64,000 bases of DNA, taken from Octodonta nipae. Lineage: Eukaryota > Arthropoda > Insecta > Coleoptera > Chrysomelidae. The notes under the pieces were generated by a model. It worked only from the letters and a program-made list of their open reading frames with translations. It did no database searches and was not told where the DNA came from. Positions 1-10,655 of this stretch are shown here, piece after piece. Each line of letters opens with the position of its first letter. Within the stretch, counting starts at the first letter, position 1. The DNA lies in the NCBI GenBank assembly GCA_034190945.1, contig CM067222.1:44930643-44994642 (forward strand). The letters run 5' to 3'. The position numbers and the translations under genes are program-made.

Positions 1-926
1 TAAAACTTATTAAATATTCTAACAAACACATTACCGTTTCAATAATGATTAAAAATATCTCACCGTCTCGAACTTGAGTATATGAAATACAATCAATAAC
101 CAATAACAGCACTAAGCGCAACTTTATGATTGTATGTGATGCATACTCTTTAATTCCATCTTCTAAAGCGTCTTAGATAATAACCTCGCTAATAAGCTGC
201 AAGAAAATAAAGATATGTTTAAAGAATCTCAAAAGAATATGGTCTAGTTATCAGGTAAATTGCACCGATTACATTGAATTGAGGAGCACATTATGTGTTT
301 AGTTGGTAAGAGCCGAGGGTGAATTTTCGTGGGAATCTCGAAACAATTTGTAGTTAATAAAAACAAAGAAAAAGGTTTAAAGTGAGACGACATGCATTTA
401 AATCTTCAGTACAGTTTTACTGAGTACAGTCATTTAGCAAAACATGTATTACCATGATTATTAGCTATATAAATATTATAGTGTTTAATAAATATAGAAC
501 TATGTACTTATTGTTAACAGGGTTTGGATATAAGACTTGCTTGAAATGTTGAAAAAGTATTAAAATGTTACTCTGATAGGCAAATGAACACTGTTTACTG
601 TTTTGATCGAAAGCAATTTCAGTTATGATTACTACCACTATAGATAGCTCCGAAAGGTTTCGTAGAAAAGCAAAGATAAGTCAATATTCAACTACATTAA
701 CATATTTATTCTACAAATCTTAATGAATTATATGACAAACTAGAAACAGTAAAGTTAAAAAATGTAAATTAAATACACTTATAAATTAATTTATATTTAA
801 ATAAGAACCTACACCAGCTGAATTAAAATAAAAACCGTTCAGAAACAGTGTGCAATCAATCACTATTTTCAGACATATCTTCTCTTCTATCTAATTTAAG
901 GTACAATTCTACTGAAAATTTTATTG

Positions 927-928
<2 letters not shown>
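1..928. other. AT-rich DNA, no gene seen
   Basis: I see no open frame with recognisable protein content and no RNA gene in this stretch. Confidence 0.5.
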
Positions 929-981
<53 letters not shown>

Positions 982-1024
982 CTCGCTCTCGCTCTCGCTC
1001 TCGCTCTCGCTCTCGCTCTCGCTC
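929..1024. repeat. (TC)n then (TCTCGC)n microsatellite
   Basis: About 25 uninterrupted TC dinucleotides run to position 978. They pass directly into a hexanucleotide TCTCGC array to about 1024, a compound microsatellite in which the TC unit has mutated and re-expanded. Open frames across it are simply translated repeat. Confidence 0.97.
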
Positions 1025-1039
1025 ATTCCTGTATACCTA

Positions 1040-1780
1040 TGATTTTACTTCGCTCCATATGTCTAATATTCCATTTATGCAATGGCTCATAGTCTACCCA
1101 ATATGACAAAATTCAAATTTTTAACTACATTTTATGACTATAATTTTACTCTACCATTTATTTCAACCACCTGGTATATGCAACTGCTTCTAATTTTTTT
1201 TTAACCCATGTCTATATTTATATTAAACCTCGACCTATAATTCAAATATCCTAACTGCTTATGCTTATATAACAAATTTTTAATACACCCTAATAACAAT
1301 AATTAAACTTCACCCTTACTTCAAAACCTTTGATAAGCAACTACTTATGTTCCACACTATATAAATTTTTTAACCGCATCGTATAACTGTAATTCTACTT
1401 CACATTATATTTCAACCATTTTTTTAACCTTCTGTACAACGATAATTATATTCCGTCCTATAACGCAAATATCCACTCTGTAGAACTCCTTACGCATATA
1501 CTTATTTTAACAATTTTTTTAAGGTTTTTTTGATTCACTCTGTATAACTATAGTTTTGCTCCACTCTTATTTCAACCACATTGTATACGTAACTACTTAT
1601 GTGCCATGCAATACAATATTTTTTGCATCACCTTTTATAACTAATTCAATCCCACCTTATATTTCAACCATCCGATGTATACAACTGGTTATGGTATCAA
1701 ATGCATGCACGCACACACTTACAACCGTATACCATATAGAAGAGTTCGCCGACATAACCCGTCCCGTAACTTAACTTCGT
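1040..1780 (-). repeat. Degenerate CAGGGTG-family satellite, inverted orientation
   Basis: Short phrases such as TTTCAACCA, TATAACTGTAATT, CTACTTCAC and TTTTTTTAACC recur at roughly 60-110 base intervals. Their reverse complements (TGGTTGAAA, AATTACAGTTATA, GTGAAGTA, GGTTAAAAAAA) are the building blocks of the array at 62.75-63.45 kb. This is therefore an old, strongly diverged tract of the same satellite on the other strand. The short open frame at 1556-1774 is satellite and not a gene. Confidence 0.6.
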
Positions 1781-3463
1781 CTCTAAAAGAAACTGACTTC
1801 AAATGAATCATAACTAAAACCACCTTTTTTCCGATTTTCAGAAAAATTTTAAGTTTAACGTTATAGAAAAATATACGGAATCAAGCTGTAACATATCTTT
1901 GTTTCAGTTCAAATCATCAAAATTGCCCAAGCTGTTTTTGAATAATCGCTGGTCATACATAAAAGTCCGTTAACAAATTCGGACGTTATAAAAAAACGTA
2001 ACTTAAATAAAAATCAAAAAATAATATAATTTTGCAAGAATACTATATTTTGAAGTTAAACATAAAATATATATTTTTAATAATTAGGTAGGATATTTTT
2101 TAAGTTTAACTTGTGACTAACTTCAGAATAACCTTTTGCTTTTTATTTAAGTTATTTGTATAAATTTAATTATGCAAATTTAAGGGTAGGTGGAAGGAAA
2201 TCTATTTGTTTTATGTTGATGTGAATATAATTTTTGAATATATAAAATATGTATGAGTTTAGCAATATTTTGCAATACACTGGTTATCAAATTACATACG
2301 TTTCAGTTTACCTGTAAAAGGGCCGGGTTTCTGAAATACTCAGTGTAAACAATTTCTCAGTGCCAATTTTTTTCTGCGGTAATTTGCGATGGTAAAATTC
2401 GTTAAATACTTTGTGGGATAAATCGAAAATCAAACTGTGTGACTTAAATTCAAAAAAGTCTTAGAGATTAAGTTTGAAAGGAAAAGTTTCGAAATTATAA
2501 CTTAAGTATACTATTTTTCAGTGCAAAATTTATTTTCATTTTATATTACCTGCAGTCTTTCTTGGTAAGCGACGGACGAGATCGGTTTGGTGTCGAGAAA
2601 GGTCAGGACCCACCGTGAAGTAATTATTTGTCTTCATTTTTATCTAATTGTTTTAGTTTAAAAAAGGTGATTAATATTTTGAACAGATAGGATTTACTGA
2701 TTTTGAACTCATTTGTGCTGTATGTGTTCTATACTAATGTTATTATTTCGTTTTTTTTAATGTATTATTATATTTTCATCTATTAATATAATTTGATTGT
2801 ATTAGCTCTTAAATATCTAAGAATTTCATATTAAGCACTTGAATTTTTCCTGTAAATTTTGAGGAAGTTGGGAGTAATCTTTTGGAGAACAGTTATGCAT
2901 TCTTAATCTTTTCGATTGAGTTACCTTCATTAAACGGTTAGATTGCGTTTATTTTTAGGTGTATAAAGAACAGTTCGGGCAGAATTTTAGTATTATTCAG
3001 AAAAATTTTATAATTCCTGGAATACTTAAAACTCATAAAAACACACGAAAAATACTGCTGAAGCAAAAATAATTATTTAAAATTTATATTTTGTTATGGT
3101 AAGTTCAACAATACGGTCAACAGATGTTAATATCTTATTGCCTACGAACAAAAGAAGACGATTTTAATAGCATTCATATATATAATGCCAAGTACTACTA
3201 CTATTACATTTAGACCTTCATAGTAGTTCGTATAGTTTTTAAAACTAAAAGTACAGTGATGTTATTTTTTGGAAAAAGATTCTCAAGTTAATCTCAATTT
3301 TTGCTTTTAGTGTCTCTCACTATTGTATATGTTGTTCACAGTAACTAAGTATAATACAAATTGAGTCTTCAAAATCAATTGGTTGACAGTAAACAGTATT
3401 TAATCTATCTTGCATTGGTTATTCTTAAAAAATATTAAATATTTCATTATTTGTTATTGACTA
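1781..3463. other. AT-rich DNA, no gene seen
   Basis: I recognise nothing here. A small, more GC-rich patch near 2565-2620 has no protein or structural signature I can identify. Confidence 0.4.
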
Positions 3464-3643
3464 TGAGGAAAATTCACGGAACGTCGACCACATGGTGGCG
3501 CCACTGCATATAACGGTACAATGGCCGCCACATATACAATATCTTAGAACATAAAATATTCAAAGATTCTTATGCATGGCGTCCATTGTACCCTTATATG
3601 CAGTGGCGCCACAATACGGTTGATGTTCCGTGAATCTTCCTCA
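3464..3643. mobile_element. 180-bp MITE with long TIRs and TA target duplication
   Basis: Two arms of about 67 bases, 3464-3531 and about 3578-3643, are imperfect inverted copies. Both begin from the outside as TGAGGAA, run through ATTCACGGAAC, and share TGGCGCCACTGCATATAA. A TA dinucleotide lies immediately outside each end (3462-3463 and 3644-3645), as expected for a Tc1/mariner-type insertion. No transposase is encoded, so this is a non-autonomous, nearly fully palindromic element. Superfamily assignment rests only on the TA duplication. Confidence 0.85.
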
Positions 3644-3645
3644 TA

Positions 3646-3930
3646 AAGGATAACATGAGGTCGATTCAAATGTAATAAAGTTAAATGTAAACTACAATCT
3701 AATGTTTTATTTCATTTAATTCTTTTGCAATACATATAAATAGACGTTTCTAAACAAAAAAATGTAAAATACTCTCACTGAAAAGATAACATATTTAAAT
3801 TCAAAACCAGTCTTAGCTAATTTTTCCTTAGTCACTAATAACTTAAATTTTTCCTCCTTCGGCTTTGTTGATTATACCTCCTTAATTTATCTTGCTTTTA
3901 TAAAGAAGTAGTAATTAGTATTATTTAATT
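3646..3930. other. No feature seen
   Basis: AT-rich spacer between the MITE and the CCAAGACC-rich patch. Confidence 0.4.
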
Positions 3931-3934
3931 GATC

Positions 3935-4085
3935 AATAGCAATACCAAGACCAACACCAGAACTAAGTATACGAAAGCAAGACCAGGAGCCGAAGAACTT
4001 CCAAGACCGTAGAAGCAAAACCAAGACCGATACCAAGGCGACCTAAGTCTTGGTCTGGACTTTGCACTGCTCACCACTACCTGAA
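3935..4085. repeat. Degenerate CCAAGACC-rich minisatellite
   Basis: The motif ACCAAGACC and near variants (CAAGACCAG, CCAAGACCG) recur about six times, with one inverted occurrence (GTCTTGGTC) near 4048. The patch is clearly less AT-rich than its surroundings. The minus-strand open frame over it is rich in Leu, Val, Gly and Ser only because of the repeat. Confidence 0.55.
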
Positions 4086-4139
4086 GGTGTAGAAAGTGGA
4101 TAATTGGAGAATTAAATGAACCTGAGTGATTCATTCTTG

Positions 4140-5730
4140 TATTTCTATTAGATTTTTATTTAATCTTCTTCTGCACCATTTATTTATTATGACTGGTTTG
4201 TGAACATTATATATAGCTTTTTATTCCTGATTAATACTGTTGCTCTTATTATTTTTTATTGAAATATATCCAGGCATTTGCTTTAAGGTTTGCTATCTCT
4301 CAAAGCTAATTCACAAAGGATCTATCTTTTAAGGTTTCGATAAGCAAGTTGATATTTGACCAACTCTATACATTTCACAGTAACAGCAAATTTGTTTTAT
4401 TCATTCATTAATTGAGAAACTAGTTATGATTAATTAGCATGATTTGCAATTAAGTAGTAGTTGGCAACTACTTGCTAAAATGTATAAAATACATTTTATT
4501 AAAATTTCTTTAATGTTGTATGAATGAACAAGAAATGCTTTTTTTAACTTTGAAAAGGAACAAACTTTAAAATTGTTTCAAAACATTATTAACCTATCAT
4601 TAATGCTATTACGTATTTTGTTTTATTTATACTATTTACTTTAAATCGTAAATTTCACTGCTATGGCAGTTTGTCTAATCTTTAAGGCTATATTTCTGCA
4701 AAACAATAATAACTTTAAGCACTTCTACTTTTCTCTTAATTTGAGACCAAACAACTAGAACCGATAACATTAAAAAATTCGAAATAGCGAAAAGAACTAC
4801 ACATATTAATCAGCAATCAACACTGAAATGTAATCGTTATTTTAACACCCATACCTCATTTAAATCAAAATACAAAGGCAGTAAAGTATTTTTTATTTTG
4901 TCACCCATAATAATTATATTTCCAAGAAACATTTAACAAAAAAAATCAAATGGTTAATGTATTGTACTTTTCTGCTTAATAACGTGTTATATTAAAAGCC
5001 GTTGTAGGTGATTCATTGTGGTCAACTTATAGTCTGAAATATGTATAGTCATCGGTATTAATAATTTGAAGATTACAATACCACTCTGTGAGAGGTCTTC
5101 ATAATCGAAAACAATGGGGATGTTATTTAGAAGATGACTTTGGAGACAGATGAAAATCAGTTCAAAAACTGGTCATATCCGTAACGTTGATCGAAGTGTC
5201 TATCTATTCCTAACCGCACTTCAGAATTAAATATCTATTATTCATAATAATATCATATTTATATCGTACTTTAAAACTTAAATAGTAAACCGTTTTCCTT
5301 AAATTGCTGCATCTTAATGTTTTAAAGTTTTCACGGAATGCGTAATCCGTCGTGTTTATTTATGAATAAATAACAGTAAATAAGCATGACAATTATCAAA
5401 TGAAAAAAAAATTAATTGGAAGCCTTTATTTAGCTAAAAAATCAAAAAGTAAAGAATAATTATATTGCAACATAAAACATGCCATTTTCATCATTCTCCC
5501 AGATTTAGCGAAATGCAAGCGTTCTATGTCAAAGATGTTGCACAGCTTTTATTTGTAAACTTGATAATTACTGTTATACATGTAATTTAAATAAATGTTA
5601 TTGAACTTTAAGATTTAATAAATATAATGTCACACTGTTTAATTGACATATAAGGAAGCTACAAGAATGATCGAGAATGAGGGGGATAATATATAAATTC
5701 AGCCATGTGTCATTAGCGGTTCAGTAGTGG
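4140..5730. other. AT-rich DNA, no gene seen
   Basis: No conserved protein, RNA gene or element end could be recognised. Confidence 0.4.
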
Positions 5731-5734
5731 TGGA

Positions 5735-5850
5735 CAGCTGATTTGTGTTTGACTCATCGTTGTAATTTTTAAAGTATTAGTCTAGTGAATTGTGAATTTC
5801 AGTGAAAATAAAGAAGATTTATTTTCGGTGTAAATTGATTGTTTTAACAC
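5735..5850 (+). repeat. Fragment of gypsy-type LTR
   Basis: The phrases ATTGTGAATTT, GAAAATAAAGAAGATT and TTATTTTCG-TGTAAA match the LTR-like sequences at 58.24-58.28 kb and 56.26-56.29 kb. No internal region follows. The match is short, so this is a tentative solo LTR fragment. Confidence 0.35.
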
Positions 5851-5859
5851 TCACGGACT

Positions 5860-6835
5860 TTCTAACAATACTAGCGGTCGCACAGTGGTCGAAATTCGAC
5901 CAAAATCATTTTAAAAATTTCAAGATAACCTATATACATTTGCATATTTGCACTTTTTTTATACCTATGCTAAATAGTTCACTACCATTATAATTAAGTA
6001 AAAAATTATTTCGCCAAGGATAATAATGTACATGTAGGACGCTGAGGCATATTCAATAAGCAAAATCAAATAACGTTCTGGTCATGAATAAAAAATAATA
6101 TACAAATTTTCATGCCATACAATACAAATACACTTCGAGAATTGAAAATGTCAATATAAATCAAGAATTTATAAAAAGCCTTTATTTGAATTATTGGAAA
6201 ATATATGAAACATTTTTGTCCTCTAGCGGTGGAAGGTTTAATGGCGCTAGTTGAGCTAGTATGGAGTAGATGGGGCAATAACTGTTATTAAGGTAAAATG
6301 TTGGCCGTTTGATCCATTTTTTTTATTACTAACACTAAAGCCCGTCAATTAGCGATTAAAAAAATTTAAAAAAATTGCTTGACAGACAGAATGAAATAGT
6401 ACCGAACTCTTTTACATTTGTGTAATTACATATAGTTTTTTATTAAAATACACATATTTAAAATGACAATATGTTCTCTTTAGGCAAGTCATTCACCCTG
6501 TATTAAGAGGCAGGATTTTCCAGGCATGGTAAATCAAATAATCAATTAATATTAAATATAAGTAATATTTTTAAACTTTAGTTTTCCAAAATGTTTTACG
6601 GTTATTCAGATATTTCACAATTACGATTTCAATTTCTAAGACGAAAATGCAAGAAACCAACTCATAAGTAACTATGAAGATGCACTATAAATAAATGATA
6701 CCTAAATACATATTACTACACCTTAAATTGTATGTATAATTTCAATAACTACAATTTAATACTTTTGACTTTTCTGTATTATATCAAAAATATAAAGAAA
6801 TACAATGCGTTGCTGATAATTTATGTTAAATTGAC
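5860..6835. other. AT-rich DNA, no gene seen
   Basis: Short frames occur on both strands (for example 5802-5993 plus and 6066-6278 minus), but they have low-complexity composition and no motif I recognise. Confidence 0.4.
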
Positions 6836-6837
6836 GG

Positions 6838-7390
6838 TGGCCATTCTTATACCGGTGAAACTTCAAGACCTTTAGAAGTAAGGACAAAAGAACATCAATA
6901 TAACATTTCCAGAAGACATGTAGACAAATCAAATTTGGCCAATCATGTATTAACGAGCACCGGCAGCCATAGGATAGACTGGGATAAAACAAAAATTTTG
7001 TTGAAAGAGGAAAATTTAAAAAAGAGGAAATTTAAAGAAGCCAGCTGTATGATGATAAACAACACTGGAATCGGGGCACCTTCACCCGACCTTCATTTGC
7101 TAACAGAGGAAAAAACGGTAACCTCAGCGTCAAGTGATCGCCAAACGATGTTAGTGTCAAATTTTTTGACAAACAACAAATTCAAGATCAAAGCGAAAAT
7201 TGTTTAGAAAAAACCTCGAAAACAACACTAAACGATTGACAACGACTCCAGACCCGGAGTTGAAACGTCTCCAAACACAGGAAAAAATTTTGAGGAGAGA
7301 AAACCCAATGAACAGACAAAATAATACTTTTTATGTTGACAATTTTTGCAAGTGCATTCAAATTAGAATTTTTCTAGTAATATATTGATA
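6838..7390 (+). mobile_element. Penelope-like element, C-terminal GIY-YIG endonuclease remnant
   Basis: Plus-strand translation gives the pattern SYTGETSRPL followed by RTKEHQYN, then KSNLANHV and a segment with HRIDWDKTKIL. This is the GIY-YIG nuclease of Penelope-like elements: a Tyr-Gly core, a catalytic Arg inside the R-x3-EH motif and the downstream (A/N)HV histidine. In this family the nuclease follows the reverse transcriptase and makes the nick used for target-primed insertion. Only the C-terminal part remains; a 90-codon frame (6935-7207) covers its second half and I found no RT upstream. A hairpin followed by GAAAC (7244-7266) lies just downstream and is listed separately. The sequence after it (about 7283-7330, GAGGAGAGAAAACCCAATGA) has a diverged match at 50.93 kb. 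Confidence 0.75.
7236..7271 (+). ncRNA. Hammerhead-like hairpin downstream of the Penelope-like remnant
   Basis: GACTCC (7244-7249) pairs with GGAGTT (7256-7261) around a six-base loop, and GAAAC (7262-7266) follows at once. Penelope-like elements are known to carry hammerhead ribozymes whose core is CUGANGA, stem II, GAAA. Here the CUGANGA position is degenerate (TTGACAA), so a functional ribozyme is unlikely in this copy. Confidence 0.35.
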
Positions 7391-7559
7391 CTTTTCACAT
7401 TGAATTGAAAAGGTACATTAACCTAACGGCTAAAAATGTTATGATATGTCAAACTGAAATCCAAATAATCAGATTCGCTAGAACGATTCAAAACGAAGAT
7501 GGCCGAAAACATTAGAAATATTGCCATGATGTCAGATATAGTATTTATCTGAAATCTCA

Positions 7560-7840
7560 CTAATTGTATTTATATCATGGGCTTTGTAAGATTAGTTAAA
7601 TTGTATGAAACAATTAACCTTTAAAATAGAAACAATCTATATATAAATAGGCAACTACAAAACGGTTAGTGTGCTCTGTTTCTCGACCGATTTTCTTTAT
7701 TTTTGATTTGTTTAGTAGCTATTGATAACCTTCAGTGCAGAATATATAAAGAATCTTTATTTATATCTTTTAAAATAACTAATTTAGAGATAAATTATTA
7801 ATAAAATTCGAGTGAGTGGCGCCCATTATGAACAAGTAGC
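7560..7840 (+). repeat. LTR remnant with TATA box and primer-site-like sequence
   Basis: TATAAATAGGCAACTACA (about 7643) resembles an LTR core promoter, and the phrase TTTGTTTAGTAGCTATTGATAA (split by a few changes) recurs at 58.9 kb. At 7817 the sequence TGGCGCCC follows GAGTGAG, as at an LTR/primer-binding-site junction in gypsy-like elements. No gag follows, so this is a truncated element. Confidence 0.35.
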
Positions 7841-7844
7841 TTAA

Positions 7845-8860
7845 TCTAATATTCGAATTTTCACAGTCGTCAACAGTAAAAATCTAATTGTGGACAATCG
7901 TAGTGAGGTATAAAAAATATTACTAAATTAATCCACTTTTACTTACAAAGTTGTATGCTGTGAAAGCCTTAATTTATGACGTTAATTTTTTACAAAAACG
8001 ATGACAGCTATTACTGAAGTGACCAAAGCGAATGTGTTTACTAATACGAAGTTTGCGCATTTACAGAAGAATCGAAATGAAAAGTTTTATGAAGTACACC
8101 ATTTAGAGATTCTAAAGCTGATTGATACATTTGATTTCGGAACCTGAAGAGTTGAGTATGTACCTTCTTTTAGTCATGAATGTCTCACAAATCTAACAAC
8201 AATTTGCATATGCATCCATTATGAGAAGCTATTTATATTTATGACATGTACAAATAAAACTTGAATAAGTATTACAGTATTAGCAATAAAATAAAACGAA
8301 TCAATTTGCAGTTTCATTTGATATAAGGGAATCTTACAAATTAATTTTAACATCTCATCTAAAAATTAACAGTCAGTCAGAAATTCTTTAATGTTCTTTT
8401 AACGAGATGTGATATGCTGCAAATATATTTTTTTCTTATTTATCTAATAATATAATACCTAGAATGTTTGTTTATTTAAATGCATCTTATTTATATGTAA
8501 TTCTCCCAATCGGCACTACGATTTTGTCGAAATTCCATTTCGGGGTTTTGGCATATACAAATCGGGATCAATCGTATTACCGATAAAAAACGAGACAATT
8601 AAAACTGCTCTAGAAAAAATCATTCAATACAAATTGATGTGTAGTATCTTATAAGAATAACATCACTACTTCATATTTTTCTAACATTACATTTTTACAG
8701 TTGAACCCTTCAAGATTTTAAAGTAAAAAGTGCTGGTTAGGCGATTTTTTTATGGGTAAAAAGTTATGTGTTCTTATGTTAATTTGAGGTCCTCAATGAA
8801 GTTGCCAGGAGCAGTTACATATGCATATATAAACTGACTGAGATATAAGGCGATGTAGGT
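7845..8860. other. AT-rich DNA, no gene seen
   Basis: Nothing recognised on either strand. Confidence 0.4.
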
Positions 8861-8861
8861 T

Positions 8862-8972
8862 ATAATTATACAGGGTGATTCAAGAAATGTTAGAAACCAA
8901 ATGTTTTTTGCAAAACAAAACAAAAACCAAAATAAAGCATACACACAGTGTATTACATATATATTGGGTACT
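8862..8972 (+). repeat. CAGGGTG-family satellite fragment, left part
   Basis: ATACAGGGTGATTCAAGAAATGTTAG (split by minor changes) is the satellite signature seen at 62.75-63.45 kb. The hAT element that follows interrupts the tract; it resumes at 9370. Confidence 0.55.
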
Positions 8973-8980
8973 CCATAGAC

Positions 8981-9360
8981 CAGGCATGGTCAACATACGG
9001 CCCGCGGGCCACATCCGGCCCGCGTAACGAATTTATGCGGCCCGCGAGTAATTTTTCAATATTTACGTTTGCCTGACACTTACATAGTATTAATCAAGTA
9101 AATTCAAGATATTTCTGGTTTTTCATATGAATTAAACTTTTCGTGCTTATTTGTTATCTATAAGCACACTACAAACTCTATAATCTATGTATTTGAAGTT
9201 AAACAGTACGCCAGTTCATTCAATGCTTTCCATAAGTAGCAAACTTGTTAGTAATAATTTGATCGCTTGGAAGTTCGCCTACAGGCAGTTTTTACGCCTG
9301 GCCCGCGAAAAAAAATTTTTTTCAATCCGGCCCGTGACAAAAAAGTGTTGGCTATGCCTG
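8981..9360. mobile_element. 380-bp non-autonomous hAT transposon
   Basis: The ends are CAGGCATGGTCAACA on the left and, read inward from the right, CAGGCATAGCCAACA. A perfect 8-bp duplication, CCATAGAC, lies at 8973-8980 and 9361-9368. Both subterminal regions carry the GC-rich GGCCCGCG phrases found in hAT non-autonomous families of many animals. The 8-bp duplication and the CAGG ends are diagnostic of hAT. No transposase is encoded. The clean duplication suggests a fairly recent insertion. Confidence 0.95.
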
Positions 9361-9368
9361 CCATAGAC

Positions 9369-9425
9369 AGTTACATATACAGGGTGGTGGGAATATATTA
9401 TAAAGTGGAATTATTGTAATGAGTA
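9369..9425 (+). repeat. CAGGGTG-family satellite fragment, right part
   Basis: ATATACAGGGTGGTGGGAATA continues the satellite phrase interrupted by the hAT element. Confidence 0.5.
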
Positions 9426-9429
9426 TTTT

Positions 9430-10269
9430 AAGTGTTAGAGAGTTGAAATTAAACTGAATCTCTTCATCTTCAGAAAAATTAGAACAAATATGCGATTATA
9501 TGTAGACGTATATGTTTGTACATTTTTTATGAACCTTTGCATTTAGTTTAGTTTAGTAGCAAAATGAAACAAATTATTTTGAAATTTCGATTCAAATAGA
9601 ATTGTCATTTACGTTTATTTGTTATATTAACATACCGATTAACAGCAAAATTATTTAATTTTAAGAAATTTCATGTTAACTAAATTTTTGTCTTTAATTT
9701 CCACTTACTGCCTCTTTGTCATACCTTATATCATTAAACTATGCATTAAAAATATGCTCACAAATAAATTTCTATTAATTACATATGAAGAACAAGTTAC
9801 ATTTTGTTAGGAATTGACACAATTGGGCGATCGCTAGTATAAATTAAAAGCATAATGTCAAAATAATAAAATATTATCGGAAACACAATTATTATCAGTT
9901 GTCACACAATACACAATTCTAATTTTCGTTGACAAACCATATTTAGAAGTTTCAAACTTGCGAGTACCAAATATATAAATGTTTATGCGTGAAATCTGAA
10001 TAGCGTGATAATGTGGAATAACTTTGGGAACCAATAAAAATTTGTAACTTTTTTGTTTAACTTAGTTTGTTTTTCTAGTCAATTAATCTTACGATTTTCT
10101 CTCCAAACTATCTGGCGACTGTGTGGAATTAAATTATGAATTTTTTATTTTATTTAATGAATGAAGCAATATTATAAAAAAGCTCGTCAATAGGTACTAA
10201 ACAAAACAAAAATAAAGTAAACGGTTGAGGGACAGAGGAGAAAATGATACCTAACCGTTTTGTCTTTGC

Positions 10270-10274
<5 letters not shown>
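9430..10274. other. AT-rich DNA, no gene seen
   Basis: Nothing recognised. A short stretch around 10225-10270 before the TA tract is slightly more mixed in composition but carries no motif I know. Confidence 0.4.

Positions 10275-10340
<66 letters not shown>
10275..10340. repeat. (TA)n tract at the provirus insertion site, left side
   Basis: About 33 uninterrupted TA units directly abut the left LTR. The right LTR also abuts a TA run (18343-18365), so the provirus probably entered a TA microsatellite. Errantiviruses of the 17.6/297/Idefix group are known to prefer TATATA-type targets. Confidence 0.95.
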
Positions 10341-10344
<4 letters not shown>

Positions 10345-10611
10345 ATATTATTTAAAACACAAGTCACTTTTTTAAAAAATTGATTTAATTAATACACAAA
10401 ACAATAGTTGAAAAATACAAAATATAAAGTTACTTGAATGAAATGAACTATCTTAATGAATGCCGTGGGATGGCAAGTCTCGCATTTATAACATTTACTT
10501 TGCTGAATTGCATTCCCACGGTTTCAACGAATTCAACGGATTCGAAGGAAGCTGTCAGCGAAATACGATACTGGATAACGTACACGTGCATAATATTCTC
10601 ATCTAACAGCT
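10341..10611 (-). repeat. 3' LTR of the provirus
   Basis: Bases 10341-10592 repeat at 18091-18343. The 5' edge (minus sense) is set by the polypurine tract ending at 10612, so the LTR begins around AGCTGTTAG at 10611. That makes it about 271 bases, and the first 19-20 of them have no counterpart in the other LTR. CGTGGGA and TCCCACG, about 45 bases apart (near 10464 and 10514), could form a hairpin in the LTR RNA. Confidence 0.9.
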
Positions 10612-10620
10612 CCCCTTTAC
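10612..10620 (-). other. Polypurine tract
   Basis: Minus-strand GTAAAGGGG lies between the env stop and the 3' LTR. It is the expected plus-strand DNA primer of reverse transcription, and it fixes the inner boundary of the LTR. Confidence 0.8.
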
Positions 10621-10655
10621 AAAGAAAAGTTGAAGGTGTAACTTCAACTTTTGGT

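Noticed and set aside
848..1106. Two overlapping open frames rich in Ser/Leu and Ser/Arg
   Set aside because: They are translations of the TC and TCTCGC microsatellite.
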